36,588 nucleotides of DNA from JAUWBF01 sp043815125 (GTDB taxonomy: Bacteria > Verrucomicrobiota > Verrucomicrobiia > Opitutales > Opitutaceae): positions 1 to 36,588 of the forward strand of contig JBDRJH010000456.1 of assembly GCA_043815125.1 (NCBI GenBank). The letters are read 5' to 3'. Made by a program: the position numbers and the translations under genes. Under the pieces are notes generated by a model. That model worked only from the letters and a program-made list of their open reading frames with translations, was not told the DNA's origin and searched no databases. This document shows positions 23,490 to 31,608 of this stretch, one piece after another. Position 1 is the first letter of the stretch, and each line of letters opens with the position of its first letter.

Positions 23490-23524
23490 CGCACTGGGGA
23501 CCATGCGCTCCATCTGCGCTACAC

Positions 23525-23548
23525 GGGCCGAGCAAGCTCGGCCCCTAC
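23525..23548 (-). repeat. REP-like element: GTAG plus 9-bp hairpin
   Basis: On the minus strand GTAG (23548-23545) is followed directly by GGGCCGAGC, a 2-base loop, and GCTCGGCCC (to 23525). The geometry is identical to the element at 12028-12051, but five stem pairs have been exchanged with pairing kept. Confidence 0.6.
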
Positions 23549-23785
23549 AACGGAACCCCGGCTGTTTTTCTGCGTCGAGCCAGTGAGTTTGAGCTCACGA
23601 TAATCCCCCACCGTTGCAGATTCGGCATGGCGTGACGCTTCTTTGGAACGAGCCGCACGATGTCGTGCACGAAGAAAACAACATCGGTTATCCGAGGCAT
23701 CCGCGGTCAAAGTCTGAAAGGAACGGGTGTTTGGTATCAGCCGGAATTTATGGGTCTTTCGGAAGCGGGATTTTGAACGCGGATT

Positions 23786-23819
23786 GCGCTGACTCGGCGC
23801 GGCTGCGCCGTGTCAGCGC
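23786..23819. repeat. Long imperfect hairpin near the island end
   Basis: GCGCTGAC-t-CGGCGC (23786-23800), loop GGCT, GCGCCG-t-GTCAGCGC (23805-23819). Fourteen of fifteen pairs match, with one T/T mismatch. There is no T-run, so it is not an ordinary terminator for either strand. It is probably another REP-like dyad. Confidence 0.5.
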
Positions 23820-23866
23820 CTTGGGGACAAGTCGCTCCACCTGGATCGGCGAACCTCTGATCACAA

Positions 23867-23897
23867 AAAAGAGACGCCGATTGCGGGCGTCTCTTTT
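23867..23897 (-). terminator. Rho-independent terminator of pheT (works on either strand)
   Basis: AAAAGAGACGCC (23867-23878) pairs with GGCGTCTCTTTT (23886-23897) around a 7-base loop. On the minus strand it ends in a T-run 33 bases past the pheT stop. Confidence 0.85.
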
Positions 23898-23930
23898 GCT
23901 TTTCAGGCAGCGGCGGATCTACGCTGCGGG

Positions 23931-26392
23931 TTACTTGCGGACTTGGTAGCCGGCAGCGGCGGCCTCGTCCTGGATCTTGGTGAAGACGGTGTTGACCTCG
24001 GCGTCGGTCAACGTGCGGTCGGCGGCGCGGAAAGTCAGGCTGAAGGCCAGGCTCTTTTTGTCCTCAGGCAGGCCCTTGCCCTGGTAGACGTCGAACACCT
24101 GCACGCCCTCCAGCGCGAAGGTGTTGCCGACGGCGGCGCGGGCGATCTTGGTCAGCGCCTTTTGCACCTCGCCGGCCGTGGTGCCGGCGTCGACGACGAG
24201 CGCGAGGTCGCGCAAGGCGGCGGGCATGAGGTTGAGCGGCTGGTAACGTTTCTTCGCGGCGGCGCCGCCGATCTTGGCGGGCAAAACGGCGACGGTGCCC
24301 GCGTAGATTTGACCGGTGAGGCCGAGTGCTTTGACGAGCTTGAGGTTCACCAGACCGAAGCTCGCGCACCAGCCGTGGCGGATCTCGCCGGCGGTGACCG
24401 CGTGGCCGGGCTGCCAGGGCGAGCCGGCGTTGGCGACGGGGGTCAGCGGCTGGCGGGCAAAGTCGATGCCGGCGGCGCCGGCGAGCGTCTCGATGAGGCG
24501 CTTGGCGGTGTAGAAGTCGGACGCCTCGCGGTTGCGCCAGGCGCGTTCGCCGGTCTCCTCGGCGAAGACGAAGCCGACGGAAACGCACTCGGTGAGCTCG
24601 CTGTCGCGCTCGGCGAAGACGCGGCCGGTCTCGAAGAGGCGGGCGGCGGGCACGTCGCGGCTTTGGTTGAGCTTGAGCGTGTCGAGCAGGCCGCCGATGA
24701 GCGAAGAGCGCAGGTGCGACTGGTCCTCGACGAAAGGGTTGGCGAGGCCGAAGGCGGCGGCCTGGTCGGCACCGGCCCAAGCGCCGAGCTCGGCGGCGGA
24801 GCGCAGGGTGTAGTTGACGCACTCGACGAAGGACTGGCCGACGAGTTGCGCGGACACGGCGCGGTTGAAACGGGCGATGGGATCATCGTCGGTCACGAGG
24901 CCGGGCGCGGTGACGGTGCTGACGGGAATTTTTTCCGTGCCGTAAACGCGCAGGGCTTCCTCGACGAGGTCGATGGGACGGTCGAGGTCGTCGCGCCACG
25001 AGGGAATGGAGAGCGTCCAGGCGGGGCCGCGGCTTTCGGTGGGCTCCTCGCGGACGACGGTCAGCTCCAGCGACTCAAAGGCGGCGTGGATGTCGTCGGC
25101 GGGGATGTCGAAGCCGAGCTTTTCGTTGATGTAGGCGGGCGTGACGGTGATCTCGCGTTCCCACGGGATGTCGGAGCCAACCTTGCGGATGGGGCCGGCG
25201 ACCTTGCCGCCGGCATGGGCGAGGATGAGGTCGATGAAGCGATGCAGGGCCTCGTCGAGCATGTGCGGATCGACGGAGCGTTCGTAGCGGTAGGACGAGT
25301 CGGAGGAGAGGCCGAGGCGGCGCGAGGTGCGGCGGACGCCGAGGCGCTCGAAGACGGCGACCTCGAGCACGAGGTCGGTGGTGTCAGCGGAGACGCCGGA
25401 GTTGATGCCGCCCATGATGCCGGCGATGACGACGGGCTTTTCGCCGTCGGCGATGACGAGGTCGGTGGCGGTGAGGGTGCGTTCCTTTTCGTCGAGGGTG
25501 ACGATTTTTTCACCCTCGGCGGCGGGGCGCACGATGATCTCGTGGCCGGCGAGCAGGCGGGCGTCGAAGGCATGCACGGGCTGGCCGTATTCGAGCTGAC
25601 GTAGTTGCCGATATCGACGACGTTGTTGATCGGGCGCAGGCCGACTGCCGTCAGGCGCTGCTGCATCCAGTCGGGCGACGGGCCGATCTTGACGCCGGTG
25701 ACGACGGTGGCGGTGTAGAGCGGGCAGGCCTCGGGAGCGTCGACGCGCACGGACTTGAGCAGCTCGGAGTGCGGGTCGCTGTCGACGGAGGCGGGCGTGA
25801 ATCCAACTTTTGGATACGCAAGGTCCTGGCGGAACCAGGCGGCGAGTTCGCGAGCCACGCCGAGGTGCGAGAGGCAGTCGGGGCGGTTGGGGGTGATCTC
25901 GATGTCGAAGACGGTGTCGCCGGGGGGCAGCACGTGGTTGATCGGCGTGCCGACGGCGGGTTCGCCGGAGAGCAGGTGGAGGCCGTCGGAGGTCTCGGCG
26001 AGGGCTAGTTCGCTGGCGGCGCAGAGCATGCCGGAGGAGGGTTGGCCGCGGACCTTGGCTTCCTTGATGGTGAAGTTGCCGGGGAGCGTGGCGCCGGGGA
26101 GGGCGACGGGCACGCGGTTGCCGGCGTCGCAGTTGTGCGCGCCGCAGACGATGGTGCGCACGCCGCCGTGGATCTCGCCGACGTCGACGGTGCAGATGGA
26201 GAGCTTGTCGGCGTTGGGGTGTTTGTCGCGGGTGAGGATGTGGCCGACCACGACGAGTTCGAGCGCGGGCGCGCCGGTCTTGATGACCTGCTCGACCTCG
26301 AAGCCGAGGAAGGTGATGGCGCGCGAGATGTCGTCGTCGGAAACGGCGCTGAGATCAACGTAGGTCTGGAGCCAGGAACGGGAAACTTTCAT
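23931..26392 (-). CDS. pheT: Phenylalanyl-tRNA synthetase beta subunit, interrupted by an apparent one-base deletion
   Basis: The beta chain of the alpha2-beta2 enzyme, about 820 residues once the frame is repaired. Present are the N-terminal tRNA-binding (EMAP/OB) domain (LELVVVGHILTRDKHPNADKLSICTVD...VRGQPSSGMLCAASELAL), the B3/B4 editing region (DIEITPNRPDCLSHLGVAREL), B5, and the C-terminal ferredoxin-like anticodon-binding domain (LMPAALRDLALVVDAGTTAGEV...). The reading frame breaks at about 25597/25598. The upstream frame reads INNVVDIGNYV and then nonsense; one added base restores NYVQLEYGQPVHAFD, the conserved family sequence. Total length, 2462 bases, is one short of a multiple of three, consistent with one missing base. 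As the gene is essential, a sequencing error is likely. pheS lies upstream, 105 bases away. Confidence 0.92.
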
Positions 26393-26422
26393 TGGGAGGT
26401 GAGTCGGAAATCGGATTTTTTA

Positions 26423-26491
26423 ACCACGGATTTCACGGATGGGCACGGATTGGTCGGTATTGAATCCGTGTTAATCCGTGGAATCCGTGGT
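26423..26491. repeat. Inverted pair of phased CACGGATT repeats between pheS and pheT
   Basis: The left arm (26423-26451) has CACGGATT-type units at 10-11 base spacing. The right arm (26463-26491) is its reverse complement at 25 of 29 positions. The loop is 11 bases (26452-26462). It fills most of the 105-base pheS-pheT spacer and could form a long hairpin in the transcript, or act as a DNA element. Confidence 0.65.
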
Positions 26492-26497
26492 CAATTC

Positions 26498-27541
26498 TTA
26501 CGCGAATTGGCGGAGGAAGCGGGCGTCGTTTTGGTAGAAGAGGCGGATGTCATCGATGCCATACATGAGCATGGCGAGGCGTTCGAGGCCCATGCCGAAG
26601 GCGTAGCCGGACCAGACTTCGGGGTCGTAACCGACCTCGCTGAACACGGTGGGGTCGACCATGCCGCAGCCGCCGATCTCGATCCACTCCTTGTTGACCT
26701 TGGGCAGGTGCTTGGCGGAGAGATCGACCTCGAAGGAGGGCTCGGTGTAGCTGAAGTAGTGCGGGCGGAAACGGGTCTTGGTGTCCTTGCCGAGGAGCGA
26801 CGCGAAGATGTAATCGAGGAGGGCCTTGAGGTCGCGGACGGTGACGTTCTTGTCGACGTAGAGGCACTCGAGTTGGTGGAAGTTGGCCGAGTGGGTGGCG
26901 TCGGTGGTGTCGCGGCGATAGACGCGGCCGTGCGAGACGATGCGGATGGGCGGCTTGCCCTTGAGCATGGTGCGGATCTGCACCGAGGAGGTGTGGGTGC
27001 GGAGCAGGTATTTCTCGGCGGGGTTTTTCTTGGCGACGTTGGTGAAGCGGGCGTCGCCGGGGAGGTAGAAGGTGTCCTGGGCGTCGCGGGCCGGGTGGTC
27101 GGCGGGGGTGTTGAGGGCGTCGAAGCAGTAGTATTCGGTCTCGACCTCGGGGCCTTCGACGACGGTGAAGCCGACCTTGGCGAGGATGCGGGTCATCTCC
27201 TCACGGACGAGAGTGAGCGGGTGGAAGGCGCCGGGGAACGGATCGGGCGACGGCAGGGTGGCGTCGACGGGCGGACCGAGGCGGGCGGCGAGTTCGGCGG
27301 ACTCGATGCGGGCGAGCGCGGCGTCGAGGTGGACCTGGAGGGCGGTCTTGGTCTCGTTGATGAGTTTGCCGACGACGGGCTTTTGCTCCTTGGGCACGGA
27401 GCCCATCTGCTTCATGAGCTGGGTGAGGCTGCCGTTGGGGCCGACGTAGCGGGCCTTGGCGGCCTCGAACTCGGGGCGGGTGGTCAGCGCGGGCAGCTCG
27501 GCCGAGGCCTGATCGAGGAGTGCGGAGAGTTGGTCTTGCAT
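26498..27541 (-). CDS. pheS: Phenylalanyl-tRNA synthetase alpha subunit
   Basis: 347 residues from MQDQLSALLDQASAEL at 27541; the frame continues upstream but that part is not PheS-like. An N-terminal coiled coil (about 1-90) for tRNA binding is followed by the class II catalytic core: HPLTLVREEMTRILAKVGFTVVEGPEVETEYYCFDALNTPADHPARD, motif 2 RIVSHGRVYRRDTTDATHSANFHQLECL, the Phe-binding loop FRPHYFSYTEPSFEVD, and GCGMVDPTVFSEVG leading to motif 3 AFGMGLERLAML. It charges tRNA-Phe together with PheT. It follows rplT in the conserved rpmI-rplT-pheS-pheT order, but with its own spacer carrying a terminator. Confidence 0.97.
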   Translation of the reverse strand: MQDQLSALLDQASAELPALTTRPEFEAAKARYVGPNGSLTQLMKQMGSVPKEQKPVVGKLINETKTALQVHLDAALARIESAELAARLGPPVDATLPSPDPFPGAFHPLTLVREEMTRILAKVGFTVVEGPEVETEYYCFDALNTPADHPARDAQDTFYLPGDARFTNVAKKNPAEKYLLRTHTSSVQIRTMLKGKPPIRIVSHGRVYRRDTTDATHSANFHQLECLYVDKNVTVRDLKALLDYIFASLLGKDTKTRFRPHYFSYTEPSFEVDLSAKHLPKVNKEWIEIGGCGMVDPTVFSEVGYDPEVWSGYAFGMGLERLAMLMYGIDDIRLFYQNDARFLRQFA

Positions 27542-27561
27542 GGAAAAAGGAAGAGATTGCC

Positions 27562-27590
27562 CACGAAATACACGAAAGGGCACGAAAAAA
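27562..27590 (+). repeat. Phased CACGAAA repeat, three units
   Basis: CACGAAATA, CACGAAAGGG and CACGAAAAAA follow one another head to tail (27562, 27571, 27581), a 9-10 base period. It lies just upstream of pheS and is the same class as the CACGAA part of 12172-12193. Confidence 0.6.
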
Positions 27591-27635
27591 TACGGGGCGG
27601 CGGTGGACTGATTTTTTGACGCGGGGCGTATCAAG

Positions 27636-27708
27636 GTAGGGCGTGACCGCCGGGCACGCCGGTTTGGGAATGCGATTCCAGTGGAGACGCGCGGCAGGCC
27701 CGGCCTAC
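27636..27708. repeat. Facing pair of GTAG hairpin elements (REP/BIME-like)
   Basis: The plus-strand GTAG (27636-27639) is followed by GGCGTG...CACGCC (27640-27645 with 27655-27660). The minus-strand GTAG (27708-27705) is followed by the small dyad GGCC-G-GGCC. The two point toward each other in one spacer, like REP pairs in BIMEs. Confidence 0.45.
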
Positions 27709-27709
27709 T

Positions 27710-27725
27710 CTCTGCGTTAAAATCC
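27710..27725 (-). repeat. Second copy of the 16-base core of the 12154 repeat
   Basis: CTCTGCGTTAAAATCC is identical to 12154-12169. The flanks differ, so only the core is shared. Confidence 0.55.
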
Positions 27726-27735
27726 CGGGCATAAA

Positions 27736-27771
27736 AAAGGACGGTGTCCCGCGATGCGGGAACCGTCCTTT
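27736..27771 (-). terminator. Rho-independent terminator of rpmI-rplT
   Basis: On the minus strand AAAGGACGGT, then TCCCGC, a 3-base loop, GCGGGA and ACCGTCCTTT form a long stem with one bulged base, followed by a run of Ts (to about 27733). It lies about 50 bases after the rplT stop and separates the ribosomal genes from pheS. Confidence 0.85.
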
Positions 27772-27819
27772 GGAGAATTGACGTGGCGCGGACCGGGATG
27801 GATGCGCCCCGCTCGGAAA

Positions 27820-28197
27820 TCAAGCGGCGGCGGCGGTCTTGTTCTTGAGCGCGGTCTTGACCTGCTCAACCACGGCGGCGAAGGCGGCTTCGTCGCGGAT
27901 GGCCAGATCGGAGAGAACCTTGCGGTCCATCTCGATGTTGGCGGCGTGGAGGCCCTCGATGAAGCGGCTGTAGCTGATACCGTTGGCGCGGCAGGCGGCG
28001 TTCAGACGAACGATCCACAGGGCGCGGAAGTCGGCCTTCTTCTTTTTGCGGGCGATGTAGGCGTGCTGCCAGGCATGCTGGACGGCATCCTTCGCGTAGC
28101 GGAAGAGGCGGGACTTGTTGCCGAAGTAGCCTTTGGCATACTTCAGGACTTTTTTATGCCGCTTGCGGGAAGCGGGTGAGTTTGTGGCACGAGGCAT
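27820..28197 (-). CDS. rplT: Large-subunit ribosomal protein bL20
   Basis: 125 residues with the L20 pattern: MPRATNSPASRKRHKKVLKYAKGYFGNKSRLFRYAKDAVQHAWQHAYIARKKKKADFRALWIVRLNAACRANGISYSRFIEGL. The long basic N-terminal helix contacts 23S rRNA early in 50S assembly. A short alanine-rich tail (TAAAA) is extra compared with E. coli L20 (118 residues). It is 92 bases after rpmI and before the terminator at 27736-27771. Confidence 0.97.
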   Translation of the reverse strand: MPRATNSPASRKRHKKVLKYAKGYFGNKSRLFRYAKDAVQHAWQHAYIARKKKKADFRALWIVRLNAACRANGISYSRFIEGLHAANIEMDRKVLSDLAIRDEAAFAAVVEQVKTALKNKTAAAA

Positions 28198-28289
28198 GTT
28201 GGATTATTTTGTTTTTGGGAGCCGTCGGGTCGTCTCGTTAGGATTCACCCGACTGGGCTGTTGCGGTTGGATCAAGCGCTCTGATTGCG

Positions 28290-28484
28290 TTACAGGCCGA
28301 AGGGCAGGCAACGTTTGAGCGGCTTGGCATGGCCTTCGGCGACCTGCTTGTCCTGAGAGGCGCGGCGCTTGGCCGAGGTGCTCTTGGAGGCTAGCAAGTG
28401 ACGGAAACCAGGCGTGCGACGCATCAGCTTTCCGGTGGCGGAAAGTTTGAAGCGCTTGGCGACGGACTTTTTGGTCTTTTGCAT
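28290..28484 (-). CDS. rpmI: Large-subunit ribosomal protein bL35
   Basis: 64 residues from MQKTKKSVAKRFKLSATGKLMRRTPGFRHLLASKSTSAKRR at 28484. The frame is open further upstream but that sequence is not L35. The K(S/T)(K/R)-rich start and RHLLASKS core are diagnostic. It is followed by rplT in the usual order. The usual upstream partner infC is not here; a 186-base spacer and then tRNA genes on the other strand lie upstream instead. Confidence 0.96.
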   Translation of the reverse strand: MQKTKKSVAKRFKLSATGKLMRRTPGFRHLLASKSTSAKRRASQDKQVAEGHAKPLKRCLPFGL

Positions 28485-28670
28485 GGAGAGAGTTGGCCAA
28501 AACAGAGAGTGTCGGGGCGCTTGGCAAGGGGATTTTAGCGGCAAGTGAACCGCGGCGCGGGCCCGGAGCAAAACGTGGTTCGGGGGAAAACCAGGGGGGA
28601 ATGAATTTTTCCGCGAAATCGTCATTGACAGATAACCGTCGATCCTGAGTGTTTCGCCCTCCTTCGTTTT

Positions 28671-28745
<75 letters not shown>

Positions 28746-28838
28746 CTTTCCAACCCGCGCAGGCGGCGTTCTTTGTCGATTTTTCGTTTGGCGCGGGCCC
28801 TTTGACCGCAATTGTTCTCGGCGAATCGTTCTTTTCAC

Positions 28839-28913
28839 GCCGGCGTAGCTCAACGGTAGAGCACCTGTTTTGTAAACAGGCGGTTGCGGGTTCGAATCCC
28901 ATCGCCGGCTCCA
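28839..28913 (+). tRNA. tRNA-Thr (anticodon UGU)
   Basis: 75 bases with encoded CCA (28911-28913). The acceptor GCCGGCG pairs perfectly with CGCCGGC. The anticodon stem CCTGT/ACAGG encloses TTTGTAA, so the anticodon is TGT. The discriminator base is T, as allowed for Thr. It is 93 bases after tRNA-Lys. Confidence 0.95.
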
Positions 28914-28941
28914 TCTCCAAACGACAATCAACCCTTTTTCT

Positions 28942-29015
28942 TGCTCGATGGTGTAATGGTAGCACAAGCGACTCTGACTCGCTTTGTCTAGGTTCGAGTC
29001 CTAGTCGGGCAGCCA
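28942..29015 (+). tRNA. tRNA-Gln (anticodon CUG)
   Basis: 74 bases with encoded CCA (29013-29015). The acceptor TGCTCGA pairs with TCGGGCA (one T-G). The anticodon stem AGCGA/TCGCT encloses CTCTGAC, so the anticodon is CTG. The U1-A72 first pair and G discriminator are typical of tRNA-Gln. It is followed at once by a terminator. Confidence 0.94.
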
Positions 29016-29028
29016 CTTTTAAAGTCAT

Positions 29029-29067
29029 AAAAAAGCCGGTTGGGCGTGATGCCCAACCGGCTTTTTT
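29029..29067. terminator. Bidirectional terminator between tRNA-Gln and purH
   Basis: A 17-bp perfect stem, AAAAAAGCCGGTTGGGC (29029-29045) with GCCCAACCGGCTTTTTT (29051-29067), around a 5-base loop. A-run and T-run flanks let it end both the tRNA transcript and purH on the other strand. Confidence 0.93.
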
Positions 29068-29091
29068 GCGCCCCCGTGGGAGCGCGCCGTC

Positions 29092-30651
29092 TCAGTGTTT
29101 GAAGTGGCGCAGACCGGTGAAGACCATGGCCATGTCGCGCGCGTCGGCGGCGGCGATGACTTCCTCGTCACGGACCGAGCCGCCCGGCTGAATGGCGGCG
29201 GTGGCGCCGGCCTCGGCGGCGGCGATCAGACCGTCGGCAAACGGGAACAGCGCCTCGGAGACGACCACCGAGCCGTGCAGGTCGAGCTTGGCCTCGCCGG
29301 CCTTCCACACGGCGATGCGCGAGCTGTCCACGCGGGCCATCTGGCCGGCGCCGACGCCGAGGGTCTGCTCGTTGTGGCAATAGACGATGGCGTTGGACTT
29401 GACGTGTTTGCAGACGCGCCAGCCGAACATCATGTCGGCCCATTCGGCCTCGGTGGGCTGGCGCTTGGTGACGACCTTGAAGTCGGCGACGTTGCCGAGA
29501 ACCTTGTTGCGATCCTGCACGAGCAGGCCGCCGACGACGGAGCGCACGTCCTGGAGGGAGTCGGCGCCGATGCCGTCCTTGGCGATCATGAGCCGGAGGT
29601 TCTTCTTTTTGCCGAGGATGGCCAGGGCGTCCTCGCTGAAGCGGGGCGCGATGATGACCTCGGTGAAGATGCCGGAGATGGTCTGGGCGAGTTCGCCGCC
29701 GAGGGTGCGGTTGACGATAATGATGCCGCCGAAGGGTGCCTGACGGTCGGTGGCGTAGGCCTTTTCCCAGGCGGCTTCGAGGGTGTCGGCGCAACCGACG
29801 CCGCAGGGGTTGGTGTGCTTGAGGATCGCGACGGTGGGACGCTCGAACTCGCCGATCAGGTAGGTGGCCGAGGTGATGTCGAGGATGTTGTTATAGCTGA
29901 GTTCCTTGCCCTGGAGTTGCTCGAAGTGCTCGTGGAAGGTGCCGTAGAGGGCGGCTTGTTGGTGGGGGTTCTCGCCGTAGCGGAGCGACTGGGCCTTGTC
30001 GTAGGTGAGCGTGAGCTTCGCGGGCAGGCCGCTGAGGGCGGCGAAGTCGGGCGCGTCGGCGGTGGCGGCGGCTTGTTTTTCGAGGTAGGCGGCGATGGCG
30101 GTGTCGTAGGCGCCGGTGCGTTGAAAGACCTTGAGCGCGAGCTCGCGGCGGAGCGTCTGGAGATTGGCCGGCACGTTCATGGCGGCGAGCGCGCGGGTGT
30201 AGTCGGCCGGGTCGCAGATGACGGTGACGCTCTCGTGGTTCTTGGCCGCGCTCCGCAGCATGGAGGGTCCGCCGATGTCGATGTTTTCAATGGCCTCCTC
30301 GAAGTGCACGCCGGGCTTGGCCACGGTGGCCTCGAACGGGTAGAGGTTGACCACCACGAGGTCGATCAGGCCGATGCCGTGCTCCTTGGCGGCGGCGAGG
30401 TGGTCGGCCTTGTCGCGACGGCAGAGCAGACCGCCGTGGATTTTGGGGTGCAGGGTCTTGACGCGCCCCTCCATCATCTCGGGGAAGCCGGTGTGTTCGC
30501 TGACCTCGGTGACGGGCAGGCCGTGCTCGGCGAGGAGCTTGGCGGTGCCGCCGGTCGAGAGGAGCTTGTAACCGTGCTCGCGAACGAGCGCGGTGGCGAA
30601 CTCGGCGAGTCCCTGTTTGTCGCTGACGGAGAGGAGGGCCAGTTTTTCCAT
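29092..30651 (-). CDS. purH: Bifunctional AICAR formyltransferase / IMP cyclohydrolase
   Basis: 519 residues. The N-terminal MGS-like cyclohydrolase domain (ALLSVSDKQGLAEFATALVREHGYKLLSTGGTAKLL, TGFPEMMEGRVKTLHPKIHGGLL, NLYPFEATV) is followed by the AICAR transformylase (LRYGENPHQQAALYG, LSYNNILDITSA, ILKHTNPCGVGCADTL, KSNAIVYC, GVGAGQMARVDSSRIA, and the C-terminal RDEEVIAAADARDMAMVFTGLRHFKH). It catalyses the last two steps of de novo IMP synthesis. Full length and intact. It ends 24 bases from a shared terminator; no other pur gene is adjacent. Confidence 0.97.
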   Translation of the reverse strand: MEKLALLSVSDKQGLAEFATALVREHGYKLLSTGGTAKLLAEHGLPVTEVSEHTGFPEMMEGRVKTLHPKIHGGLLCRRDKADHLAAAKEHGIGLIDLVVVNLYPFEATVAKPGVHFEEAIENIDIGGPSMLRSAAKNHESVTVICDPADYTRALAAMNVPANLQTLRRELALKVFQRTGAYDTAIAAYLEKQAAATADAPDFAALSGLPAKLTLTYDKAQSLRYGENPHQQAALYGTFHEHFEQLQGKELSYNNILDITSATYLIGEFERPTVAILKHTNPCGVGCADTLEAAWEKAYATDRQAPFGGIIIVNRTLGGELAQTISGIFTEVIIAPRFSEDALAILGKKKNLRLMIAKDGIGADSLQDVRSVVGGLLVQDRNKVLGNVADFKVVTKRQPTEAEWADMMFGWRVCKHVKSNAIVYCHNEQTLGVGAGQMARVDSSRIAVWKAGEAKLDLHGSVVVSEALFPFADGLIAAAEAGATAAIQPGGSVRDEEVIAAADARDMAMVFTGLRHFKH

Positions 30652-30717
30652 AATAAAGGGGCTGTTCTTGGTCCCGGTCAGGCAACAGGCAAGCCTCCAC
30701 TGCCCCGCCCTTCGGGA

Positions 30718-31473
30718 TCAATGTCCCTCGTGACCGGAATGGTCGTCGCCGACATCCATCGGTCCGCCCGGCACCACCGTGTGCTCGTGAAACCAGTGGT
30801 GCACCGACGCATCGCCGCGCACCAGCGTCAGCACGCCAAAAGCCACCAGCAGCACGCCCCCCGCCCGCACGAACCAACGCCGCGCACGCACGCTCACCCG
30901 GTGGCCCAGCAGCGCCGCCGCCAGCAACGCCGGCATGGTCGAAAATCCAAACACATACGCCCCCGCCGCGACACCCGCCACCGAGCCAAAACTCGCCAGA
31001 TACAACAACGCCGTCAGCGCCAGCCCGCAGGGCAGGAAGCCGTTCATCCAACCCACCAGCAACGCACGCGCCAGCGACGGCGAGCGCCACAGCTCCCCCG
31101 CCAGACCGCACAGCCGGCCCCCGATGCCGCCGCGCTCCCCCGCGAACCAGCCGGACAACCCCCGCCACTCCAGCGCATAGGCCGCGCCGGCCGCGATCAT
31201 CGCCCCGCCCGCGATCCACGCCAGCACCGTCTGCATTCGCCCGACCGAACCGGTCAGGGCCACTCCCGCCTCGCTCGCCAGCAGCAACAAAAGTCCGATG
31301 AACATGTAGGCGGTCGCCTTGCCCAGCTGGTAGGCAATCTGCCTGGCAACCACCCGCCCCGCACCCGACGCCCCCGCCGACACCGCCAGCGAAAACGGCG
31401 CGCACATGCCGAGGCAATGCCCGCTGCCCAGCAGGCCGATGACGACGACGCCCAACATGTCCGCAACTGTCAT
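30718..31473 (-). CDS. TauE/SafE-family (COG2836-type) membrane protein with His-rich tail
   Basis: 251 residues from MTVADMLGVV at 31473. Six or more TM segments lie in two repeats, each with a Cys-bearing motif: GLLGSGHCLGMCAPF near the start and GWMNGFLPCGLALTALLYLA in the second half. This pair is typical of the COG2836 / DsbD-like branch often placed with cytochrome oxidase and copper-handling genes, rather than sulfite export. The C-terminal tail is rich in His (HHWFHEHT... DDHSGHEGH) and could bind metal. It lies 66 bases downstream of the purH start region in the same direction. A role in copper or oxidase maturation is inference. Confidence 0.85.
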   Translation of the reverse strand: MTVADMLGVVVIGLLGSGHCLGMCAPFSLAVSAGASGAGRVVARQIAYQLGKATAYMFIGLLLLLASEAGVALTGSVGRMQTVLAWIAGGAMIAAGAAYALEWRGLSGWFAGERGGIGGRLCGLAGELWRSPSLARALLVGWMNGFLPCGLALTALLYLASFGSVAGVAAGAYVFGFSTMPALLAAALLGHRVSVRARRWFVRAGGVLLVAFGVLTLVRGDASVHHWFHEHTVVPGGPMDVGDDHSGHEGH

Positions 31474-31507
31474 GATTGCCCGCAACATCCGCCGTCGCCC
31501 CGCCGCG

Positions 31508-31523
31508 CGCAACCCGTATCTGC
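31508..31523. repeat. Intergenic 16-mer shared with 9827-9842
   Basis: CGCAACCCGTATCTGC here versus CGCAACCCGTATTTGC at 9827-9842, 15 of 16 identical, both in spacers between divergent genes. It may be part of a dispersed intergenic element. Confidence 0.4.
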
Positions 31524-31608
31524 GCCGCCGATACCGCCGCCCCGCCCTCTTCACTCTAACGGTTGCAATGCCCGCCCCCCTCCGTTTGCTGTGGAACCTT
31601 TTCGCACC

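Noticed and set aside
25590..25605. Programmed ribosomal frameshift in pheT
   Set aside because: No slippery heptamer, and the family does not use recoding; a deletion or sequencing error is simpler.
23943..27619. Long plus-strand frames antisense to pheT and pheS
   Set aside because: Gly/Asp/Val-rich composition, no family motif; opposite strand has secure essential genes.
29095..31600. Very long plus-strand frame antisense to purH and the TauE-like gene
   Set aside because: Low-complexity shadow of GC-rich genes. Only its last 128 codons (ApaG) are real.
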